Part shown: positions 22,641 through 33,479 of the stretch, piece by piece | Numbering within the stretch: position 1 is the stretch's first letter | Layout of the letters: each line of letters begins with the position of its first letter | Assembly: GCA_014218235.1 (NCBI GenBank) | Contig: CM024755.1 | Span: forward strand, 159,271,941-159,335,940 | Length of the DNA: 64,000 bases | Source: Colocasia esculenta | Lineage: Eukaryota > Streptophyta > Magnoliopsida > Alismatales > Araceae | Direction: 5' to 3' | Translations under genes and position numbers: made by a program | Notes under the pieces: model-generated | What the model saw: only the letters and a program-made list of their open reading frames with translations | What the model was told of the DNA's origin: nothing | The model's database searches: none

Positions 22641-22791
22641 CATCAACAGAGTATGCGCAATCTGAACAAAAGTCTGATTTTATTGATTCAAATCATTCAT
22701 TACATTGTTTAATCATCCTTACAATCAATCAAATGCTCTTTCCAGCCCTAATTACCACCTGATATCATGCATACATCAGATCTAACCTATC
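22641..22791 (-). other. 3' untranslated region of PMD gene 2
   Basis: It follows the stop codon at 22792-22794. The minus strand has AATAAA (plus TTTATT at 22679-22684), about 110 bases after the stop, a plausible polyadenylation signal. The box cluster of PMD gene 1 starts immediately beyond. Confidence 0.5.
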
Positions 22792-24173
22792 TCATGCAGT
22801 CTCAACTAAACGAACCCTTTTCAGTGCCTCGAGGTACTCTCGGGTCACGTCCTCATCCTCCATAACCTCCGCCTGGAGGAGACTCATAGCACACCCTTCC
22901 CAGTGAACAATGGTGCTCCTCATGTCCCGTTCATCTTGGTCGTCGTTCCGCTTCCGTACTGAATAGGCGGGAAGTGGGAGAGAAGTGGCATCACTGTGCG
23001 TGCAGCCCCGCACTGAAGGTGGCAACGGTCTGGGTTGTACAGAACCAATGCCTCGTCGCCTATGTGCCACAAAGCTAACCCGGTATGCTGAGGCAGGCGG
23101 ATCATCATGTGGTAGAGGGAGTGTGGGAGCATGTCGAAGTTTGCTATCGTCATTGTCTTGAAGTAGTTGCGCCATTCCTTCAGCCCCTTTACCTGTGCGG
23201 TCTTGCACCATGCTTGAGGTGTCATGTAGAGAGGTGCACCCACAAAAGCTAAGGGGTGGTGCAGCATGCTCTTGAACTAAGTGGAGAGGTTGTTTGTCGC
23301 CCGGAATTGAATGTGCATCCCCATCCAAAGCTCGAGGGCAATGACGGAGCGAAGAAAGGCCCGCCGGTGGCTGCAAAGGAGAGACCAGTATATAGATAAC
23401 CAAGAACAACATGTGCGATGCTCATACCTTCCCATATGCAGTTGATTATGCTTAGGTTGGGGACCGAGGGAAGATTGTCTTCTGGTGGGAAAAGAATGAC
23501 GCCGCAAATGCAGATGGCGGCGGCCTTGGCTATGGCAAGATAGTTCCTAGTCTTGCACTTACACTGGGAGACGATCCACTGGGAGATAGGGAGAAGATGG
23601 ATGTGCGTGCGTCTGGACGAGCCACGGTGTAGGAAATGGCGTACACTTCTCCCCTCTTGTACTTCGGAAGCCCCAGCATCAGTTCCAACTCCTCAAGTAG
23701 TATGGTGGCTTCGAATGCAGGAAAGATAAAGGTATGTGTCTGGGGGTGCCACAGCTCAGTCAGCGCAGTAAGGTTGTCCCACACGTGCACGATCTTGTGG
23801 TACTGCTTTGCCAGCACGAGCACAGTGGATAGCCCTCATTCACGCAGGTGATGGGTAGATGCCACAGGAAGCATGTCTATCATGGGTGCCAGCCAGGGAA
23901 CCTTTGAAAACCTCCTATGACCCGTAGGATCTAGAAGAGAGTAGAGTAGAAAAAGAGGGTTGGTAAAGACAGGAGGAGGAAAGAAGAAGAAGAATTAGAG
24001 GAGAGAGACAAAGAACTAGAAAGAGAAAGTGCACTTACTTGAAGATCCGGCCTTGTGCAAATATGCTCGGGCATGGAGGAGAGTCGCAGCAGCTCGGCAT
24101 GGGACTCCCGAGCCGCCTTAGGACCCCCATAGGGTTGGGGATCTGCTTGGAGGTGTGAGAAAGCTCTCTTCAT
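22792..24173 (-). pseudogene. PMD / DUF7745-like gene 2, intron-containing
   Basis: Exon 1 (24173 to about 24038) begins MKRAFSHLQADPQPYGGPK and ends ICTRPDLQ before GTAAGTGC. The second exon starts after TTCTAG near 23935 and carries TELWHPQTHTFIFP, LLEELELMLGLP and YAISYTVA (the conserved start of the PMD-like fold) to about 23590. The next exon (about 23560-23430) has NYLAIAKAAAICICGVILFP and ends IINCIWEG before GTATGAGC; the intron ends CTTTGCAG near 23375. The last part has RRAFLRSVIALELWMGMHI, MLHHPLAFVGAPLYM, WRNYFKTMT and YNPDRC, resembling DUF7745 proteins. It ends ...LEALKRVRLVETA and TGA. Defects: one TGA at about 23838, one TAG near 23280 and a late frame change. Product and function are unknown. 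It lies antisense just inside a plus-strand 3' LTR. Confidence 0.65.
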
Positions 24174-25508
24174 GGCTAAAGAGAGAGAAAATTGAGAGAG
24201 GGGAAGAAAGAGAGAGAGTGTTGCGATTTTAGCCCCCTACAGCCCTATTTTATAGAGCCCTAGGGTGGCTAATCCAAGCCAAACCTATATCTAGGTGATA
24301 GAGTTATAGTAGGGTAGGTTAAGAGTCCTAGGAGGAGTCTAGATAGGCTTAGAAGTGGATGAAGTCGAATTTTTTCTGTATTTATCTTGCGACTGGTGTC
24401 ACAACGTCGTGATACATCGCGTTAAGGTCGCGACCACCAAGGACACCGCGACACTATCGCGACCCCCAGATGCGTCGTGTTTCTGTCTGGTGTGTCTTTA
24501 TGTGTCTGTACATGGTTTGTTTATATTTTATTATGTGTGTGTATGTTTGTCGTATTATGGTTGTTTGCTTTGGTTGTCTATCAAAAAAAAAAATAGAAAA
24601 TCAAAACAAAAAGATGGAACGTCACAGGTAAGTCAGGTAAGTATCTCTGCCTTATTCTCTTGCAATACTATATGGTATATTACTTATTATATCATTTCAA
24701 GGACCGCTGGTTCTCAATGTGTTATGGGATTTGAGTTCCCCTTTACTAAAAATAGTGATAATCTAGGTGCACATTGTAATCGTTGGATAGGCCGTTAAGT
24801 TAGATAAGTTTGGGAACGATGGATTCAGGCCTACACTGCGATTGCAGGTAGTCTCTTGACCCATTCTATTTAACTTAGCAATATTATCCTTGATATATTT
24901 TCTATTTTCTCATTTTCTTTGCATTTGATTTAATGTTTCTTTTCCTTTAAGCCCAACATGCATCATGTAGGACTTTGAGCTTGCTCGACTCATCCTTGGC
25001 TAATGGTGAGCCCTTGTTGAGTGCCCAGCCATTCCTCATGTTTAAAATAAGAAATCTATTCCACTCCGAATCGGAAGGTCTGCCTCCGAGCGAGTTGCTC
25101 TTATCAGTTTGTCGTGAATTTCATTGTCTGGATTTCCTATATGATTTTCATCCTTGTTCCTTTTGATCCGTTTTGGTTGCAAACTGCTTCCAGGATAGAG
25201 TCATGAGTTACCTGCCTGGCACGCACATGTCCCTCCAAAATGAAACCTGCAGGCCAATCGGCTAGGGTACCTCTCAATCGAGGGGTTGATCATCCTTTTC
25301 TTTCTTCTTCTCGTCCAGACTCATGTTTTCCTTGCACTCTGCTCGAGCAGCTAGCTCGGGACTTTCAAGAAGATTCCAATTGCTTGTTGGTTAGATCGGG
25401 TGTCTCTTTACCTGGGCTCCCACTTTTCAGTCCACTCCGAGTCATCTCTGCTTCGCCGTCATTTCATGACACCTTCACTACACTTCCGCTTCGCTCCCCT
25501 ACAAAGTG
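24174..25508. other. Region between PMD gene 2 and polypurine tract
   Basis: GA-rich 5' leader of PMD gene 2 (24174-24215), a TTTTATAGAG-like motif near 24250, a TCGCGAC box cluster (24395-24480: GTCGTGATACATCGCG, GGTCGCGACC, CGCGACACTATCGCGACC), an A-rich tract (24583-24612), then about 900 bp with no recognisable protein. The ORFs (24355-24798, 25240-25533) show no domain. It is probably promoter of the antisense gene plus internal sequence of a Tat-type Ty3 element. Confidence 0.45.
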
Positions 25509-25528
25509 GAAGCCAAGGAGGGGCAATC
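25507..25528 (+). promoter_or_regulatory. Polypurine tract of Tat-like element
   Basis: GTGGAAGCCAAGGAGGGGCA, then ATC, directly precedes the LTR start TGTAGACACC. It shows the element runs on the plus strand and that 25529-26944 is its 3' LTR. Confidence 0.7.
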
Positions 25529-26944
25529 TGTAGACACCCGTTTCTGGCCTACAAGTTGAACCATATTTCTTGTTATCTTATTGAGCCCCAAGTTGGTCGT
25601 TCACCTTGAGCCCACCATTAGCCTTGCTTTGAGCCCATTAAAAGCCCAATTTTCATGATATCCCGTCCATTATCCTTTTAAAAGAGTCCATGTGTCTTAA
25701 ATGCCCATTATTCTCTCATATGATTGGCCAATAATTTGAGAATAATCATTTTTCTTAACGCGACGGGTCGAGGCGCCGCGTTAGCCTTGTCGCGCCCCCC
25801 ATAGCCGCCGTGACAGCCCATGCATATCCATGCACGTGGCCTCTCTGTCGCGCCCTTCCTGGCCATCGCGTTAATCTCTGTCGCGCCCCTACGACCCGTC
25901 GCGACTACAGCCGCATACGCCAGCCTCCGCAACCACCTTCTACTTATCCTCTTGTGGATTTATCTCTATCCCATGCAACCTCCCAACCCTCCTAGCCGCG
26001 GTTGGGGTTCTGGGACACCTTAGGGCCCCCTTAGGACTCTCACCCATGGATTTAATAGGGATTTATCTCTCATTTTGGGTAATGCTCACTTACAAATGGG
26101 ATTTTCTCTCTCCTATCTTATAAAAGCAAGGCCTCTCCTTCAAAGGAAGGGAGAGCCCCATTCTCACCACGAAGTGCAGCCGAATTTTCTCTGATCTGGA
26201 CTTAGCCTCGTGGCTCTCCCATTTCCCTCCATTTCCTCACATTTTCCTTCACTAAGCCATGCATACTTCTTCATCCTTGGGGCTTGGTGCTTGAGGAGGG
26301 CGACTCCTACATTCTCTGGAGCTTCTACAATGTTTGTGGACGTCGTTCAACGCCAGAGAGTCGCCCCATACGAGGTTCTTTCTTCCCTCTCCTCATCTCA
26401 CTTTTCATGTATGCATGTTATTTCTTTCTAGATAGGTTGCATCCCTTTTTCCTCCCACATTTTCCATACACCTAAGGGGTAAAAAACCACCCCAGGTTCA
26501 TTCCCACCATGCTCCCTTTGTTCACTTCACTTGCGGATAGCTACTACACATAAACTTGGTCTAACAGGGTTATTTTCTTTGTTTTCTTTGTTTTGGCAGG
26601 CACCCAAGCATCATTCGACGAGGAGCTCTTAGCCTCTGGCCGGCCAGAGGGTAGGAAGAAGGTCCTGCCACATTTCTCCCGCACTGCAGAGAATGCAGCT
26701 TAGGAGGGCATCGCGACAACGGTAACGCGGCTTGATAAGGCGACGTGACATCAGGCCATCGCGGCGGGTAACCCCGTCACGACAAAGGTCAGTGCTTCGT
26801 TCTCTTTCCTTTTCCTAGCGTAGTTAGCCTATTTAATTTCTATTAGTGGCAACTATCTAGGTGGCGATCACATTCCTTATTTCCGCACTTTTAGATTGAA
26901 TATCTTGTTGTGTGTTTTTGGGGTGCACATTCCCCGTGATTACA
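25529..26944 (+). repeat. 3' LTR of a Ty3 element, Tat lineage likely
   Basis: TGTAGACACCCG...CCCCGTGATTACA, 1416 bp, with a TATA box at 26119. It carries TCGCGCC/GTCGCGAC boxes (25755-25910 and 26700-26785). TGTAGACACC is a common start for Tat/Ogre-type LTRs, and antisense passenger genes between pol and 3' LTR are known in Tat elements, which fits the PMD genes to the left. It ends abruptly against Sirevirus S2 RNase H; GTATC (26945-26949) is the presumptive target duplication. The left end of the element is not identified. Confidence 0.7.
26119..26125 (+). promoter_or_regulatory. TATA box of Tat-like LTR
   Basis: TATAAAA in CTATCTTATAAAAGCAAGG, in the middle of the LTR, downstream of the first box cluster. 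Confidence 0.6.
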
Positions 26945-27437
26945 GTATCCAGCTGGTTGCAATTTTAATTTAATCTCATATTCTGATGCTGACTATGTTG
27001 GTTGCAAAATTGATAGGAAAAGCACTAGTGGTTATTGTCAATTCCTAGGGGGTTGCATGGTTTCGTGGGCATCTAAGAAGCAACACCCAGTTACACTCTC
27101 CACTGTAGAGGCAGAGTATGTTGCTGCAGGGAGTTGTGCAGCTCAAGTGTTGTGGATCAAGAGTCAATTGTGTGATTACAACATTGACATTGGATGCACA
27201 CCTATCCTATGTGACAACACTAGTGCCATCAATCTTTCAAAGAACCCAATTCAACACTCTAGAACAAAACACATTGAAATAAGGCACCATTTTCTGAGAG
27301 ATGAAGTTGCCAATAAGAACATTGAACTCAATTTCATTCCAACTGAAAAACAAGTGGCTGACATATTCACAAAACCATTGGGAGAAGATAGATTCACATC
27401 CTTGAGAAGGGAACTTGGTCTATGCAAAATTCATTGA
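26945..27437 (+). CDS. Sirevirus S2 pol 3' end: RNase H
   Basis: Last 163 codons of a Ty1/copia pol, open to its TGA. RNase H removes the RNA strand during reverse transcription. Visible are LISYSDADYVGC (first catalytic Asp), DRKSTSGYCQFLGG, SKKQHPVTLSTVEAEY (catalytic Glu), LCDNTSAINLSKNP (Asp) and HIEIRHHFLRDEV, then TEKQVADIFTKPL, the usual copia RNase H tail. The 5' side is cut by the Tat-like LTR at 26944, so RT and integrase of this copy are missing here. It has no stop or frameshift, unlike most coding remains nearby. Downstream follow the S2 spacer, env-like gene and LTR. Confidence 0.93.
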
Positions 27438-27654
27438 ATATCATGGTTGTACTATTTTTATGCAAATTGATTGCCATGAACATGTTTGAATTGCTTGAAT
27501 GTTCATTTTTACACCATGCATACATTATGGGGCAGTAAGTCAAAGAGTATTTGAGTGAGTTGCTTGAGGGACAAACTTTCATAATCATCTTGTCATCATA
27601 TCCCATCTAGCTGGTCTAAATGTCCCTTGATCAAAAGCTACAACTCTGCTTTTT

Positions 27655-27775
27655 CTGTAGCTATCGACAGACATGAAGTCAGCTGTTGACAGATGACCTT
27701 TTCCAGTATTGACTTCTTGTTGTTACACAATAGCTGTCGGCATACACATTCCAACTGTCGACAGATGCCTAACTT
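27655..27775. repeat. CTGTCGACAG-type boxes upstream of S2 env-like gene
   Basis: CTATCGACAGACATG, CTGTTGACAGATG, CTGTCGGCATAC and CTGTCGACAGATG, the same box as in the S2 LTR (49038-49285). Two further boxes lie beyond Tekay-2 at 37446-37478 (ATCTATCGATAGATG, CTGTCGACAGACG). Confidence 0.85.
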
Positions 27776-28159
27776 CTGTGAATTCTCCTCAGTTGCCCAT
27801 AACTTTCAATGAGTTTATTCATTACTCTTTTAAAAGGGGAGAATTGGCAACTTATACTTAATTACAACCTTTCATACTCACATAGTAGCAAAGACATTGA
27901 CTTAATCACAATGATTTTGAAATAATACTCTGTGTATGAGTTTAGGTTGTATCATCTAGAACACATTGAACAAATCTAATGGCCTTAACACAACTATATT
28001 GAATAACTTCTTTGTGCATGCTCTTATTTCTAAAATGGTTTGGAAAGTAAGAAGACTCTTGGAATTAATATTCTCCATTGGCTTTTGACCTCAAACATTC
28101 CTTAAACTTGATGTTTCAATCAACAATAGGAGAAAAGCCACCTATTTCTTAAACAATTA

Positions 28160-28186
28160 AAAAAAAGGGGGGGGGGGGGGGGGGGG
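28160..28186 (+). repeat. A7-G20 run
   Basis: Seven A then twenty G in the S2 spacer. It resembles an overexpanded polypurine copy (AAAAAGGGGG), and Sireviruses carry several. The length may be a consensus artefact. Confidence 0.85.
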
Positions 28187-28348
28187 CAACGGCAGAGTAA
28201 TGATAGGTCACATACTGAGTAACCGAGGACATTGGCATCACAAATGTTTGTCTTCGCATCAAAAAGTCCAATTGTCAACTCTGCAAAATGGTATGATGGT
28301 TACCTACACTGAGTAACTTTGGGTACGGGCATCACAAATGTCTACATT

Positions 28349-28353
28349 CACGT
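28349..28353. repeat. Left target duplication of Tekay-2 (cacgt)
   Basis: CACGT before TGTCACGTCC; repeated at 37013-37017 after the right LTR. Confidence 0.93.
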
Positions 28354-28746
28354 TGTCACGTCCCGAGAATTACGCAGCGGATGTTAATAATGTGGAAAAA
28401 TTTGAGTCGATATCTCGAGACGTGAACAGTCGGCAAATAAGCCTCTAGCTAGCATGCACTAAGTGTTTAACAACACAACATCATCATAGGGCCCAAATAT
28501 TGAACTCAATGGAAATTGTATTCAAATCTCATATTTGTCTCAAAAGAACTAATACAGGACTAAGACTCAATAAAAAGGAAAAGTACATCTTATTTCTCAC
28601 TTCCTACTACACATTCTAACACTCAAAATAAACTAACTATAGATAGAATCATATTTGGAACGCTCATCACTCGGACGCATTCCCATCCTCGACTTGCTCC
28701 ACCACTTGAATTTCATAGTCACCTAGATTGGGTAAAAGTAGGGGAT

Positions 28747-28760
28747 GAGCAAACTAGCCC
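28747..28760 (-). promoter_or_regulatory. Small LTR hairpin, Ty3-type motif (Tekay-2)
   Basis: On the element strand CCTACT-GGGC-TAGTTT-GCTC-ATCCCC: a 4-bp stem with one G-U pair and a 6-nt loop. The right LTR has it at 33872-33885. Same position and flanks as 9868-9884, 53184-53199, 57092-57105 and 63736-63750. Confidence 0.6.
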
Positions 28761-30059
28761 AGTAGGATTTATATCTCAATGTGCGGACAATGATATAAGT
28801 GATTAACAATTTAAAACTAGGTAAGCACGATGAATGTCATGATATGCATGTAAGCATAAAACTCATTAAAACATGATACATGAAATGAGCTAGAGAGAGA
28901 GAGTGATCGTGATAGAGCAAGAATATAACGAGCAATATGTGGCAAGAGTGAGGCATGTACAAGCACGCAAGATATCATGTAAATTGCAATAATTGTAGGA
29001 TGGACATATCACGCAAGCAAGAAAGCAAGCAAGAATGTACGAGCACAATCAAGTAACACTAATCAGGCACGTGGACACTAATGTACACCAAGAAAAGATC
29101 CATCAAGAATGTACACCAGGACACGTGCATGTGGTTATTGTATCTATCATTCAACAAGCAAGTAAGACTCCCAGCGCAGATGCAATGCCAGTAATCATTA
29201 TACCCCATGGTTAACAGTATATTTATGACTCTCCGTCATTGGGGCTAGACTGGAGCCCTTGGACACTTGCCGTGCTCGGTCAGCATCTCATTTCAATTTT
29301 TAAATGTAGATACCCACAGTCATTAACAATGGCCAATGAGAGTTTCAATAAGTAAGCATGTGTAATGTCATATTCATGATGATGACGGGAACAAGTAATA
29401 AGCAATTTGAACATGATTTCATGATAACAATGGTCAAGAGATAAATTCAGCAACATAACGGTACAATTTATACTTTAGTTCAATCTCTTCATTAATGGCT
29501 TTAGTCTAGATTGTAAATCACACTCACGAGAACAAGACGAGAGATGAAGTGTAGGCTATCTCCAGGGAACTTCAATGGTACAACCAACTCGTCGGCCATG
29601 TGGGAAACCATGGTCAGAGGAGATTTACGGAGACCTTGAAGAAAAGGTTGCTAGTCTACCAATTCGGAATGACTGGTAGAGAGCTTCCAAATTCCCAAGA
29701 AAGGGCTACCTAGAAGTGCAAGTGTGTAGTGATGTACGCGTGTCAATTCGCAAACCATCGGTTTTAAACTCGCGGAAAGCACTTAAGAACAATACATTTA
29801 ACTACACATGTTATGCAAGATTTTAGATAACTATGATCATTTAAACATGGTAGAATAGTAGGAGGATTAAATCACAAGTTGCATGAATGATCACGTCATT
29901 AAGAAAGTATTTAAAATAGTATTTGTGTAATTAAAGCTTTTTAAATGGGTTAGACACTTTTAAGCCATTAAATAAATATCATGTAATGATTAGACCCAAG
30001 ACATGAGAATTACACACTAAATATCATGTTAAACAGACCTCGGGTATGCCTTAAAATAG

Positions 30060-30400
30060 GCGTCCAACACAGAGGACGCACTTAAAAATGTAGTGCACAG
30101 CGAAAGCAGGCGATATTGTAAAGATACTAAATCGCGTCCACACAGGTGGCCGCCTTAATGCATGAATCGCGTCGGGTGACATGGACGTGTCTACAGAAAA
30201 CCATTAAAAAAACGTGGGTGGGAAAACCCTCTGAAATGCGTCCAGGAAGGACGCCGCGGTTCAGAGTGGCCCAGACTCTTAGGCGGTGTGCAGACCCACG
30301 CGGGGCGTGGACTGGTCAAAGCTTAAATCACGTTCGGGTGTGCGGACGCTTTTCAGGGGACCCTTGAATCGCGTCCACCTGCCTGGACGCGGTTCTAGGT
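30060..30400. repeat. GCGTCC...GGACGC box array in Tekay-2 LTR
   Basis: Inverted boxes such as GCGTCCAACACAGAGGACGC, GCGTCCAGGAAGGACGC and CGCGTCCACCTGCCTGGACG, plus several half boxes, lie within 340 bp; repeated in the right LTR near 35180-35515. This is a Ty3 counterpart of Sirevirus repeated-motif boxes. Confidence 0.8.
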
Positions 30401-31891
30401 CAAACCAAAAACGCATAAAACAACCTGCACTCAGGGGGTTCAATCATGCAACACTTATATGTCCTAAACTAGGGCTCTTTGGACAAAAGTCTCAACATAA
30501 ACGTTGTTGGGAACATAGAATAGGTGTGAACTATGATTTTTAAATAATTTTAAACGGCCTCGAGATGCATGATAAATTAACTTGAACAGGAAAAGTCTCA
30601 GACATGCGCTACTTTGGTAAAACGCCTATAATTCAAAATCTACTCATTGGAATTTGATGAAATCAGTGGGAAACGAAAGTTAACTTGATGCTCTACATAT
30701 TGGTATAGGATATGTTAAAGTTTGGCCCGAGAAAACCTACTTCTGGGTTGAAGAAGTCACATTTTTTTCCAGAAAACCCGTTTCAGACCGCTGTTTGAAA
30801 AACGCCTCAGACTCTGTGTATACAGCATGGAAATTGGGCATTCCACTTGGGTTAGGAAGTAAACTCGACCCTCTTTCCAGGGGTGTAAGCCTTGCATGAT
30901 GTGGTTTAGGTTTGGCCTACCTTTGATCGACTTCAAGTGGACGGTTTGTGCAGGTCGTAGTAGACGAAAGGGGGAAGAAGATAGGCTTGGTGTGCTTGAT
31001 CTCCTACTCCCCAGCCGCCAAGAGCTCCTCCACACGACCCCAGCCAGTTGTAGAACTCGACCCTAGGGTTTGGTGAAGAGTATTTAAGCATCTATGGGTT
31101 TTAGGAGTCCTAATACAACAAGGAAAGGAGAGTTGCGGGATTGGCTTGTGTCTTTCCATAATTTGAAGATCTCTCCCTCCATTAGAGAGTCTTGGCCATT
31201 AAGCAACCTCCATGGGTGGGTAGGCACGAATTTGGGTTTCCAAAAGTGCATGATTGCATCCCAATTAAACCCTAATTACCACTTTCCAATTTCAGCTTAT
31301 TTATGGTTACGAATTTCCATGCATTTTCTTGCTTCATTTGATTTTTGGGTCATATGTGGTCCACTGGCCCAATTAAGATATTGGGTCATTAATATATAAT
31401 GTTGGGAGTCTCTCCAACACTTTTATTTAATTTTTGGTTGCGTCGTATTTCCGTGTTAACGGTTTTCCGACTTGTTTCCTTATTTGGATAATCGGTCACA
31501 ATAACTCTTAAACCTAGCCCAAATGATTTTATTGACCCAAATTTCTTGATGGGTCATTGGAGGATATTATTTGAAGTCCATATATGATTTTTATTTAATT
31601 TTTTGACTCATCCAAGTACGTGTGATGATGATTTTTCGACTTATTTATGAATTACGATAATAAGTCGCAAAACACTTTAAACTTGGCTAATCTGATTTTT
31701 CTTGGCACAAAGTTCTTTGTGGAACCTTTAGGGATAATGTGTGGGGTTGATTTATAATTTTTACGAAATTTTCCGTTGTGTTCTTGCATGTACTATAGTG
31801 GTACGTATGTTTTAAATAATCTGATATTATGGAAATTATTTATTTCTATTTATTTGAATTTTTATGTAATTAAAATTTTTGGGGTGCTACA

Positions 31892-31906
31892 CCCTCCCCC
31901 ACTTAA
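31892..31906 (-). promoter_or_regulatory. Tekay-2 polypurine tract
   Basis: Minus strand TTAAGTGGGGGAGGG immediately before the 3' LTR. Confidence 0.85.
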
Positions 31907-32212
31907 GAGAATTTGGTCCCCAAATTCATAGATCATTAATTGGCTCTTGATATTTGTGATCCTTGAGGTTGTTTCGGATTTAATTCCTCTAACTTGTTTC
32001 AACTTTTGTGAATGCTAGTCCAACATCTACACCTATGGCCACCCGTACTATTCATTTGATTCCTTCTACTCTTGTTTTCCTTCCACGGTTGTTATAACTC
32101 CATCTTAATCCACCAGATGAACTAGGGTATAACCACTAGATTATTCCTTCTCAATTTCTCCTTAATGATCTCCCCCACTTAGAAATGTACTAATAAGAAG
32201 AGTATCATAAGA
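31907..32212. other. Tekay-2 internal non-coding segment
   Basis: About 300 bp between the end of gag and the polypurine tract. No pol motif is visible, so the whole of pol is absent. Confidence 0.7.
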
Positions 32213-33245
32213 TCAGTGTAGGGGTTTAACAATCATACCTCCTTCCGGGAGCTCCACTTGCGTTACTGCATTCACACGTCCTTGATGCTTTACCACTCCC
32301 TGGTTCCTTCCAGCTTGGTTTTTTAGCGTGGGATAGTTCGGTATATGATGTTCATGACTCCCACATCGCAAGCAAGCCCCGGCCTTCTTCCAGCACTTGT
32401 CTGCTTGGTGCCCAGGCTTGTTGCAAAATTTACAATACTCCACCGTCATTATTTCTTCTACTTTGATCTTTTTCTCCATGCCATAGTCCTTCCCAGTGGT
32501 TGGCCTTTTGTTGTTGTTATTGTTGTTATTGGGGAAAGTTCCAGTTGTATCGACTGCTCCCCTTTTTATAAAGGTCGGCTTTGAGATGTCTTTCCCCCTT
32601 ATGCCTTCCACCTTAGCCATAGTGTCTTCTACCAGTTGAGCTCTTTGGACCATCTCAGTGTAGGTTTGGATGTTGTGTGGTACGAGCTTCTCAATGAACA
32701 TGGGCCTGAGCCCATCCATGAAGCAGTTTGCCTTCAGTCTTTCAGTTCCCACCAGGTGTGGGGCATGCACAGCCAGACGCGCGAACTGAGCCTCCTACTC
32801 AGACACGGACATTCCTTTATATTTTAGTGCGACAAACTCCGCTGCCTTCTTCTCCTTGACCCTCTCCGAGAAGTACTTCCTCGGAAAATCTCCAGGAATT
32901 CTGCCCACTCTAGCTCAGCTACATTTGGCAGGTGGGCCGATGTGGCCTTCCACCATGCTCGGGCATCCTTAGTGAATTGAAAATGGCCAGTACCACCTTC
33001 TCCCTGTTAGTGCATTGCATCACTTCGAAAATCCTTTCTATCTCTTCTTGCCAGTTCTCTACCTCGTCTGGGTCAGGGGATCTAGAGAAACGAGGAGGGT
33101 TTAAACTCCTAAAATTCCGATGCAAATCACCGGCTCCGTTCCTAGTTGCAGCAGCCTGATTTCCAGCCTGAACCACATTTTCAGAGCCTGGGTCAATCCA
33201 GCCGCGGTTTCTTGCATAGCTTGCCACTGGTTGCGAGCCATTGCA
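32213..33245 (-). pseudogene. Tekay-2 gag, frameshifted
   Basis: Structural gag of a Tekay-type element, read on the minus strand. A likely start is the ATG at about 33242 (MARNQWQAMQ...). The frame open to 32919 has LNPPRFSRSPDPDEVENWQ and IERIFEVMQCTNREKVVLA, the usual Ty3 gag core start. The frame from 32770 to 32213 has LKANCFMDGLRPMFIEKLVP, a Lys/Asn-rich linker, a good CCHC knuckle CKFCNKPGHQADKC and a second degenerate knuckle (CLRCGSHEHHIPNYP, final Cys replaced by Tyr). It ends VELPEGGMIVKPLH and stop. The middle (32770-32919) is shifted. No protease follows. As the only gene in the element it would package RNA but not replicate it. Confidence 0.88.
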
Positions 33246-33461
33246 GTTGAGTGTAAGAGTTATGAAGGTTCCTGAGAAAAGGATGGAAACCAATTAATGT
33301 CTCTAGATACATTATAAGAGTCAATGGGTAGGAGTGTTTTGTTTATTCTATCATATTCCTAGTCTCTACCCATTCTCACCAGGTACTATATTTAATTTCC
33401 ATGACCTAGGTTCTATAGGTATCTCCTAATCCTGAGACATATATCATATTGGTATTCCTAG

Positions 33462-33473
33462 GCTCCGATACCA
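33462..33473 (-). promoter_or_regulatory. Tekay-2 primer binding site (tRNA-iMet)
   Basis: Minus strand TGGTATCGGAGC, six bases inside the 5' LTR. It differs by one base from the usual TGGTATCAGAGC. Confidence 0.88.
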
Positions 33474-33479
33474 CTAAAC

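Larger units (their letters stand above)
27438..28348 (+). other. S2 spacer between pol and env-like gene, part 1
   Basis: Non-coding. It holds palindromic boxes (27655-27775), a polypurine-like word TAAAAGGGGAGAATT (27831-27845), an A7-G20 run (28160-28186), and an imperfect direct repeat of about 95-100 bp (around 28208 and 28305, both with ACTGAGTAAC...GGCATCACAAATGT). It is interrupted by Tekay-2 at 28354. Confidence 0.7.
28354..31891 (-). repeat. Tekay-2 left LTR (3' LTR)
   Basis: TGTCACGTCC...GGTGCTACA. It contains the small Ty3 hairpin (28747-28760) and a cluster of inverted GCGTCC...GGACGC boxes (30060-30400). On the element strand these boxes lie just downstream of a weak TATA-like TTAAATACTC (about 31080). 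Confidence 0.95.

Noticed and set aside
25529..26944. Reading the Tat-like LTR as a solo LTR
   Set aside because: A polypurine tract immediately precedes it, and the bases before and after (CAATC, GTATC) do not match as a target duplication.
32345..33159. Plus-strand ORFs opposite Tekay-2 gag
   Set aside because: Shadows of the gag reading frames, with no motif.
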